A DNA stretch of 64,000 nt from Bacteroidales bacterium (GTDB lineage Bacteria > Bacteroidota > Bacteroidia > Bacteroidales > UBA10428): contig JAFGSZ010000068.1 of assembly GCA_016934395.1 (NCBI GenBank), positions 1 through 64,000 of the forward strand. Reading direction: 5' to 3'. The position numbers were made by a program, and so were the translations under genes. Within the stretch, counting starts at the first letter, position 1; the number at the start of each line of letters is the position of its first letter. The notes below the pieces were generated by a model. That model worked only from the letters and a program-made list of their open reading frames with translations, was not told where the DNA came from and did not search any database. This document shows positions 7,945 through 14,506 of the stretch, piece by piece.

Positions 7945-10900
7945 ATGAAGCGGTTTTTTATTCGGTTTTCAGTATTTCTGGTTGGTTTAATAGTGATCAG
8001 TTCATTTTTTCAGTTTGCTACAGAAAAAAGTATAGCTCGTCACGAGGCCACGTTAAGAAAAAAAATAGTTGATCCTCCCTTTATCGGTCCACCGTCGGCC
8101 TGGGTGGATTCCGTTTTTAATACCCTTTCCCTTTCCGATCAAATTGCCCAGTTCATGATGGTGGCGGCCTATTCCAACAGGGGACCGGAACATAAAGCTT
8201 ACATTTCGGGATTAATAAAAAAATACAAGATCGGCGGTCTTATCTTTTTCCAGGGATCGCCCTATAACCAGGCTTTGCTAACCAATAGCTTTCAACAGGT
8301 TTCTGAAGTTCCGTTAATGATTGCCATGGATGCGGAATGGGGACTGGCCATGCGCCTCGACAGCACCATAAATTATCCCAGGCAAATGATGCTGGGGGCC
8401 ATTCAGGATGAAAAACTAATTTATACTATGGGCGAACAGCTTGCAGAGCAAATGCGCCTGCTGGGCGTTCATATTAATTTTGCCCCCGTAGTGGATGTAA
8501 ACAACAATCCCGATAACCCGGTAATTGGCAGCCGCTCGTTTGGTGAGGAATACGCCAATGTGGCCCGCAAGGGATTATGGTATATGAAAGGTTTGCAGGA
8601 CCATAAAGTTATAGCCGTAGCCAAACATTTTCCCGGGCACGGGGATACCGATACCGATTCGCACCTGGCATTGCCGGTAATTTCGCATGAACGTTCGAGG
8701 CTGGACAGTGTGGAATTGTTTCCGTTTAAAGAATTAATATTGAGCGGGGTTTCGGGTGTAATGATTGCCCATTTAAATGTTCCGGCGCTGGATCCGGAAG
8801 AGAACCAACCTTCAACCTTATCGCCCTTGATTGTGGATTCGCTGCTGAAAAATGAAATGAAATTTAAAGGGCTTGTGTTTACCGACGCCATGAACATGGG
8901 TGGTGTTACCCGGTATTATAAACCCGGTGAGGCCAGTGTAAAAGCAGCGCTCGCCGGAAACGATATTCTGCTGATGCCCGATGATGTGGGAAAAGCTATT
9001 TCTTTAATTCAGAAAGAAGTGCGCCGCGGGAATATAAGCAAAGAAGAAATTGAAACCCGTTGTAAAAAAGTGCTGGCTGCCAAATACTGGCTTGAGCTGG
9101 ATAAAAATACTATGGTTCAAACAGACAGCCTGACTTATAAATTGAATGTACCCAAATACGAAATTCTGAATCGAAAACTTACAGAATCGGCTATTACCGT
9201 AATTGAAAGTAAAAATGAACTGATTCCCCTGCAACGACTCGATACATTAAAAATTGCAGCTGTTGCCATAGGGTCGGATAAACCCACGCTGTTTCAGGAA
9301 ACCCTGAATATGTACCTTGAATCGGATCTGTTTAGTATAAATAAATCGGCTGCACCGGAACAATTTACCGAACTGCTGAGCCAGCTTAAAGCGTATAACC
9401 TGGTAATTGTTGGTCTCCATAACACAGACATGAGGGCTTCCCGGAATTTTGGAATTACACCCTTGTCGGTTCAGTTTATCGACAGCCTGATTTTACAGAA
9501 CAAGGTGCTGCTTGATGTTTTTGCCAGTCCTTATGCCCTGGCCACATTCAGCAATCTGAAAAGTACCGAAGGTTTAATGGTTTCTTACGAAGATAATGAA
9601 AACAGCCAGAGCCTGTCAGCCCAGATTATATTCGGCGCTATCGGGGCTTCTGCCAGGCTTCCGGTAAGTATTGGCAATAGTTATCGCGCAGGGGAGGGCA
9701 TAAATACTTTTGGTGGCTTACGGTTAAAATATTCCATACCCGAAGAAGCTGGTTTTGACAGGAATATCCTGGATAAAATCGATTCTATTGCACAATACGC
9801 CATTGATCATCATGCTACTCCGGGTTGCCAGGTGTTGGTAGCCAGAGACGGCATTGTGGTATTTCAGAAGTCATACGGACAATTTACCTATTCAAAAAAG
9901 AGGCCCGAAGTTAAAAACACTGACATTTACGATCTGGCTTCGCTGACTAAAATTGCAGCCACCATGCCGGTAATTATGCACCTGGAAGAAGAGGGTGATC
10001 TGAAACTTAATGATAAATTATCGGAATATCTTCCGTATCTGGATACTACCAATAAAAAAGATATTTCCATTAAGGATATATTGCTGCACCAGGCAGGGCT
10101 TAAATCATGGATTCCCTTTTATGTTACCACACTGGAACCCTTGTATCCTTCACAGGATTACTCCCATTCACGATATTCTGCATCCTATCCGATTAAAATG
10201 GGAAGAGGATATTATGTAAACAAACATTTAAAATATAAAGACGGGTACTTTTCTGATACACCTTCAGAAGAGTATTCTGTTCAGGTGGCAGACCGTTTAT
10301 TTATGAATAAAAACCTGATCGATTCCATATACACCCAGATTGCCATTTCTGAAGTCAGCGACACACAGGAATACAAATACAGCGACCTCGGATTTTATCT
10401 CCTTCAGCAGGTTATTGAAAAATTAACCCGTACCAGCCTGAATAATTTTGTGGATTCCTTTTTATATAAACCCCTTGGCGCTTCCACACTGGGATATCTG
10501 CCGCTTCAACGATTTGATAAAACGCGCATTGCACCTACAGAAAACGACCTGGTATTCAGAAAACAAATAGTTCACGGATATGTGCACGATCCGGGAGCTG
10601 CCATGTTGGGCGGGGTTGCCGGACATGCAGGATTATTTTCCGATGCCAACGACCTGGCAAAACTCATGCAGATGTATCTGAACCGGGGTGAATATGGCGG
10701 ACAAAAATTTTATAAAGGTTCTACCATTAATTCATTCACAAAAAAGTGTCCAGAATGTAACAACGGTAACCGCAGGGGAATGGGCTTTGACAAACCGCAA
10801 CCCGATTCAACAAAGTCCGGCCCGACTATTTTTAATATTTCCCCGGAAAGCTACGGGCATACCGGTTTTACCGGAACCATGGCCTGGGTTGATCCTGAAG

Positions 10901-11025
10901 AAAATATCGTATATATATTCTTATCTAACCGGGTGTATCCCGATGCCGTGGAGAATACCCTTGTGGGATTAAATACACGCACTGCCATTCAGCAGGTAAT
11001 TTATGATGCATTAAAGCAGGATTAA
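7945..11025 (+). CDS. GH3 beta-N-acetylhexosaminidase (NagZ-like) fused to a class-C beta-lactamase-type serine hydrolase
   Basis: 1026 residues. The N-terminus has one membrane-spanning signal segment. Residues ~50-400 are a GH3 domain of the NagZ type: KHFPGHGDTDTDSH holds the His/Asp dyad, GVMIAHLNVPAL follows, and VFTDAMNMGG carries the nucleophile Asp. A GH3 C-terminal-like domain follows to about 600. Residues ~610-1010 form a penicillin-binding/beta-lactamase fold with SLTK (SxxK), YSD (in place of YxN) and HTG (in place of KTG). The first half should cleave GlcNAc-anhydroMurNAc or related beta-GlcNAc bonds, and the second is an esterase/peptidase candidate. Such fusions are known in Bacteroidetes; a role in cell-wall turnover is inferred. 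It is isolated, with no operon partners. Confidence 0.88.
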   Translation: MKRFFIRFSVFLVGLIVISSFFQFATEKSIARHEATLRKKIVDPPFIGPPSAWVDSVFNTLSLSDQIAQFMMVAAYSNRGPEHKAYISGLIKKYKIGGLIFFQGSPYNQALLTNSFQQVSEVPLMIAMDAEWGLAMRLDSTINYPRQMMLGAIQDEKLIYTMGEQLAEQMRLLGVHINFAPVVDVNNNPDNPVIGSRSFGEEYANVARKGLWYMKGLQDHKVIAVAKHFPGHGDTDTDSHLALPVISHERSRLDSVELFPFKELILSGVSGVMIAHLNVPALDPEENQPSTLSPLIVDSLLKNEMKFKGLVFTDAMNMGGVTRYYKPGEASVKAALAGNDILLMPDDVGKAISLIQKEVRRGNISKEEIETRCKKVLAAKYWLELDKNTMVQTDSLTYKLNVPKYEILNRKLTESAITVIESKNELIPLQRLDTLKIAAVAIGSDKPTLFQETLNMYLESDLFSINKSAAPEQFTELLSQLKAYNLVIVGLHNTDMRASRNFGITPLSVQFIDSLILQNKVLLDVFASPYALATFSNLKSTEGLMVSYEDNENSQSLSAQIIFGAIGASARLPVSIGNSYRAGEGINTFGGLRLKYSIPEEAGFDRNILDKIDSIAQYAIDHHATPGCQVLVARDGIVVFQKSYGQFTYSKKRPEVKNTDIYDLASLTKIAATMPVIMHLEEEGDLKLNDKLSEYLPYLDTTNKKDISIKDILLHQAGLKSWIPFYVTTLEPLYPSQDYSHSRYSASYPIKMGRGYYVNKHLKYKDGYFSDTPSEEYSVQVADRLFMNKNLIDSIYTQIAISEVSDTQEYKYSDLGFYLLQQVIEKLTRTSLNNFVDSFLYKPLGASTLGYLPLQRFDKTRIAPTENDLVFRKQIVHGYVHDPGAAMLGGVAGHAGLFSDANDLAKLMQMYLNRGEYGGQKFYKGSTINSFTKKCPECNNGNRRGMGFDKPQPDSTKSGPTIFNISPESYGHTGFTGTMAWVDPEENIVYIFLSNRVYPDAVENTLVGLNTRTAIQQVIYDALKQD

Positions 11026-11047
11026 CCACCAGTGATTTACGATTACC

Positions 11048-11220
11048 GATTTTGGATTTACGAATTACAATTGATGATTTTGGATTTACGAATTACAATA
11101 GCCGATTTACATTTTGGGATTTAAGATGATATACATACTAACCACCCCCACTACTTTCTGCCTACTTCTAACTCCCAACTTCTAATTTCTAACTTCTAAC
11201 TTCTAACTTCTAACTCCCTA
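11048..11220. repeat. Two nested intergenic tandem repeats
   Basis: A 24-bp string beginning gattttggatttacg occurs at 11048-11071 and 11076-11099 (28-bp period). From 11161 to about 11215 there is a run of cttctaa/cttctaact units, about seven with small variations. They fill the gap between two convergent genes. No coding potential is seen. Simple-sequence fillers of this type are common between genes in this group of bacteria (general knowledge). Confidence 0.7.
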
Positions 11221-11228
11221 TCCACAGT

Positions 11229-13160
11229 CTACTGTTTCAAAAGTTTTGCCGTATGTAACATTTTTTTATCATCGAGTATGATAATATACAACCCTGCAGG
11301 AAAGTCCGAGATATCAAGCGTACAACGATATCCGCAGTGTTTAATGGTTTCAAGTATTCGTCCGTACTGGTCTACAAATAAAATGTTATAATTCTCATCT
11401 TTGTTATCAAAAAGCAGGGTAACCTCGTTTTGTGCAGGATTGGGAAAAAGCGTAAACACATTCCCGGAAAGAATATCAGAAACGTTTAATACCGATTCAA
11501 TTTCGGCAAGTATCCAGTGATGGGGATCGATGGTAATCTTTTGTATTGTTTCGGGGAAATAGATCTGGAATTCCTGGAAGTTGGTGTTTTGCCGGAGCCT
11601 GATGATGGTATCGGAATTTTGAAGCCGCAACTTATAATCGATTAATATATCGAATACCGGAGTTTTATCGGGGGCAGAACTGTGTTGCACCAGTCCGATA
11701 TACAGGCTGTCATTATTTTGTTTCCAGTTAATGTTTAATACCGGATACCCTTCACCAAAATACCACTGGTTAAAAAAGGCAGTAAAGTCCCTTGATATTT
11801 TCTGTTCTGCAAAATTTTTAAAATCCAGTCCGGAAGCATTACTTCCTGCAAAGTCTGATTGAAAATCCTGAAGCATGGAAAAAAACAGGGAATCATTGTC
11901 CACTTCCTGACGCAGCATATGTATAATGGCCGCGCCCTTTTTGTAGGTCAGCCTGTAGTCAAATACCCTGCTGTCGGACTGTGTTTCCTCTTCCGGTATA
12001 TATACACTTCCACCGGAACTTGATTTAATCAGATTAAAGGCCTGAAGGATCCACTGATCGGCATCCTGCTGCGATTTAAGATACTGATTGGCCAGGTATT
12101 CGCCATAACTTGCAAAACCCTCATTAATCCAGATATCCTGCCATGTACTGCAGGTTACATGATCGCCGAACCATTGGTGGGTTAGTTCGTGGGCTACCAG
12201 TATAAAATCAAAATTACCCAGGGTTGTCATGGTCTGATGTTCCATTCCTCCGCCAAGGGGAGTAATACAATGACCGTATTTTTCATTTCTGAAAGGGTAG
12301 GGGCCAAACAGGTTGCTGTACAGCTCAATCATTTGACCGGTTGCCATAATATTGCTCTGGTTTTGTTCCAGAAAGGCCGGATCATTATAAATATAGTTCT
12401 GGATCAGTATGGAATCAGTCGTATTGTCCGGTTTTGCATAAAAGCTGAAATCCATATAATCACACACTGTAAAAGAGATCAGGTAATAGGCAATAGGGTA
12501 GCGCGATTTCCATTCGTGGCGGACTTTCCCGTTACCCAGGTTCACTGTTTTGGTAAGCAGGCCGTTTGATCCGGCTTTCCTGTTTTCATCTGTGGTTAAA
12601 TATACATAAACAGAATCAGCTTTGTCGGTAAGCGACTGTTTACACGGAAACCAGTTTTTGGCAGAAAGCGGTTCGGATAATGTCCAGGTAACATTTTTGT
12701 CCCAGTTGGATACATATGAATTGCGAATCCCGGATATCCATTCTCCTTCAAGTCCATAACCCTTATAATAAATTGTGATGCCGGCCTGCTGATTTATTTC
12801 TAATGGATTTAAAAGAAAAACTTTTATTTCATCCTGAACATGAGTGAACGATGTAACAAATCCATCAACAACTATTGAATCGATGGAAAGATCGTTTACC
12901 AGATCAAAAACCAGTGTGTCTAAATCGTTTAAAAGTGATTCTATTTTTATGGTAACAGAACCGTTAAGATATATTGAAGTATCACTTACATCGAGGTTTA
13001 AGAAATAAAATTTTACATCGTAATTATCCATTACAGGATTGTAAGAAACATTTGTTTGAGAATTTATAAAACTCTCCGAACATTTAATAGTCTGAGTTTG
13101 TGCAAAGGATATAACAATCCATAAAAGCAATCCTGAAAATAAAATTCTCCTGTGCGGCAT
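11229..13160 (-). CDS. Secreted M1-family metallopeptidase with T9SS C-terminal tail
   Basis: 643 residues; a zinc aminopeptidase-type enzyme that digests peptides outside the cell. A signal peptide precedes an M1 N-terminal beta domain (residues ~40-250). The exopeptidase loop reads GGGMEHQTM, and the zinc site is HELTHQWFGD with NEGFASYGEYL downstream, which supplies the third ligand. The last ~75 residues (LFPNPAQNEVTLLF onward) are a type A T9SS sorting domain, so the protein is exported by PorSS and released or anchored at the surface. A -7-like element TACTTTTG lies about 35 nt upstream. It is monocistronic and convergent with the GH3 fusion gene. Confidence 0.9.
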   Translation of the reverse strand: MPHRRILFSGLLLWIVISFAQTQTIKCSESFINSQTNVSYNPVMDNYDVKFYFLNLDVSDTSIYLNGSVTIKIESLLNDLDTLVFDLVNDLSIDSIVVDGFVTSFTHVQDEIKVFLLNPLEINQQAGITIYYKGYGLEGEWISGIRNSYVSNWDKNVTWTLSEPLSAKNWFPCKQSLTDKADSVYVYLTTDENRKAGSNGLLTKTVNLGNGKVRHEWKSRYPIAYYLISFTVCDYMDFSFYAKPDNTTDSILIQNYIYNDPAFLEQNQSNIMATGQMIELYSNLFGPYPFRNEKYGHCITPLGGGMEHQTMTTLGNFDFILVAHELTHQWFGDHVTCSTWQDIWINEGFASYGEYLANQYLKSQQDADQWILQAFNLIKSSSGGSVYIPEEETQSDSRVFDYRLTYKKGAAIIHMLRQEVDNDSLFFSMLQDFQSDFAGSNASGLDFKNFAEQKISRDFTAFFNQWYFGEGYPVLNINWKQNNDSLYIGLVQHSSAPDKTPVFDILIDYKLRLQNSDTIIRLRQNTNFQEFQIYFPETIQKITIDPHHWILAEIESVLNVSDILSGNVFTLFPNPAQNEVTLLFDNKDENYNILFVDQYGRILETIKHCGYRCTLDISDFPAGLYIIILDDKKMLHTAKLLKQ

Positions 13161-13196
13161 TGTTCAAGAAATAAAATATTATATATACCTGTCAGA

Positions 13197-13204
13197 CAAA
13201 AGTA
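13197..13204 (-). promoter_or_regulatory. Putative -7 element (TACTTTTG) for the M1 peptidase
   Basis: The complement of 13197-13204 reads TACTTTTG, matching the Bacteroidetes -7 consensus TAnnTTTG. It is about 37 nt from the ATG. No clear -33 TTTG is found, so it is only a candidate. Confidence 0.4.
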
Positions 13205-13359
13205 TTTTAAAAAGCCTGATCTGTAAAAGTAAATATAAAAGTTTGGTATTATAACAGACAAAATAAAATATTCTTATTGGCACCAATTGATTTGGACAAA
13301 AGTTAATCGATAATTCGCGGGAATTTTGTTTTAACCGGAAGGACATTGAATAAAAACTC

Positions 13360-13559
13360 AAAAAAAAATCCCGACGTTTCCGCCGGGATCAAAACACCTA
13401 AAACTAATTAAACCCTATCAAACAAAATTTACTTTTCTTCCAGACTTTTTATATTTTGTTATTACTTCAATTTCTTTATTAATTAAACGGATCAGCATGC
13501 ATTGGGTTCAAAATTTTTCAGTGATAAATATTACCCGTTTAAATGTTATTCCTCACCTG
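13360..13559 (-). ncRNA. Candidate small RNA / susC-leader module, copy 1
   Basis: On the minus strand this unit ends in a hairpin (9-bp stem, GAAA loop, 13368-13389) followed by a run of T, i.e. an intrinsic terminator. Just upstream lies a 32-nt conserved box (13392-13423; plus strand contains aaactaattaaaccctatc). All four copies in this gap share box and hairpin. One stem pair is G-U on the minus strand but A-C on the plus strand, favouring minus-strand transcription. Copies 1 and 2 also share about 130 nt further upstream, up to the string cctcacctg. No canonical promoter was found, so the status as an RNA gene is inferred. Confidence 0.5.
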
Positions 13560-13571
13560 TTTTTTTTAAGA

Positions 13572-13774
13572 TAAAAAAGATCCCGACGTTTACCGCCGGG
13601 AACCAAAACACCTAAAACTAATTAAACCCTATCAAACAAAATTTACTTTTCTTCCAGACTTTTATATTTACGTTATTACTTTAATTTCTTTAATGGTTAA
13701 ACGGATGAGATATTTACCGGGTTTAGAATTTAGCAGTGATACATCTTACCCTTTTAAATGTTATTCCTCACCTG
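13572..13774 (-). ncRNA. Candidate small RNA / susC-leader module, copy 2
   Basis: Conserved box at 13606-13637 and terminator-type hairpin at 13580-13602 with a T-run on the minus strand. It is about 80 percent identical to copy 1 by eye over 200 nt and offset by roughly 212 bp, so it is a true tandem duplicate. The loop differs (GTAAA against GAAA) while the stem is kept. Confidence 0.5.
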
Positions 13775-13787
13775 CGTTTTTCATAAT

Positions 13788-13850
13788 AAAAAAATCCCGA
13801 CGCCTCCGCCGGGATTAAAACACCTAAAACTAATTAAACCCTATCAAATG
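13788..13850 (-). ncRNA. Candidate small RNA / susC-leader module, copy 3
   Basis: Box at 13818-13848 and hairpin at 13795-13816 (loop GAGG on the minus strand) followed by seven T. Beyond the box this copy does not resemble copies 1 and 2. Instead the plus strand runs straight into an ATG opening a short frame (13848-13910) that looks like a SusC N-terminus, so the box corresponds to the leader right in front of a susC-type start codon. Confidence 0.5.
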
Positions 13851-13910
13851 AAAAAATTTAAACCACTTCCCCGTAGTTGGTTATTTAATAAGTTATTAAT
13901 ACCGGATTAA
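13848..13910 (+). pseudogene. Possible truncated susC start (20 codons)
   Basis: The frame begins MKKFKPLPRSWLFNKLL and ends at a TAA after 20 codons. Short basic N-termini of this style, before the hydrophobic signal core, are typical of STN-containing SusC/TonB-linked receptors in Bacteroidetes. No further receptor sequence follows. Either it is the stub of a deleted PUL receptor or a chance ORF. Confidence 0.35.
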
Positions 13911-14506
13911 AATTACAACATAAAGAAGTTGTTACCAATACTTTACAGGTGATATACATTATCATTAAAAATGATATTAATTACCGGAAAACCAAGGATA
14001 TCAATTTTACTTTTTACGCATAACCGCGAAATTTATATTACCCCTAAATGCGCATTATTGAAGTGTCAGGCGGTGGAAATCAATTATAAATTCTGATCCG
14101 TTTAATATAATAAGGATAATAAAAAAGAAAGCCCCGACAAAAGCCGGGGCTAAACACCTAAAACTAATTAAACCCTATCAAACGAAAAAAAGTTTATAAA
14201 ACTTAAATTCTTTATGATATTTAAAAGTACGAATTAAATACTGAATTCCTATAGAAACAATGACATTTAACAATATTTTAATTAATTTTCAGGTTAAATA
14301 TCTTTATATATTTTTCAAATATTGGAAAAATAATTTAGTCTCCGGATGGATATATTAATTATTTATGAACAATTTTAAGTAAAAAGTATCGTAATTAAAC
14401 TGGCATTAATTTTTATTGTTTATTTAAATAATAAAAATGCAGAATTAAAGTTTGCAGTAAATTACTGTTATAAGAGATATAACAAATTAATATTCAGGCA
14501 ACTGAA
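13911..14506. other. Remaining AT-rich sequence of the 1.3-kb gene-free gap
   Basis: Apart from module copy 4, I see no gene or repeat in 13911-14120 or 14186-14506. The last ~150 bp before 14507 should contain the promoter of the ABC fusion gene, but no clear TAnnTTTG element was found. Confidence 0.4.
14121..14185 (-). ncRNA. Candidate small RNA / susC-leader module, copy 4
   Basis: Box at 14152-14183 and hairpin at 14130-14151 followed by a T-rich run on the minus strand. The stem is GC-richer (agcccc/ggggct), and several pairs change on both sides compared with copies 1-3, i.e. compensatory change, while the box is unchanged. The G-U on the minus strand (A-C on the plus) is again present. 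The sequence beyond the box is unrelated to the other copies. Confidence 0.5.

Noticed and set aside
8469-8897. 142-codon minus-strand ORF
   Set aside because: Antisense to the GH3 domain; no homology seen.
12189-12569. 126-codon plus-strand ORF
   Set aside because: Antisense to the M1 peptidase zinc-site region.
13360-14185. CRISPR array
   Set aside because: There are only four units, spaced unevenly (about 210-330 bp), with no cas genes and hairpins ending in T-runs. It is not a CRISPR.
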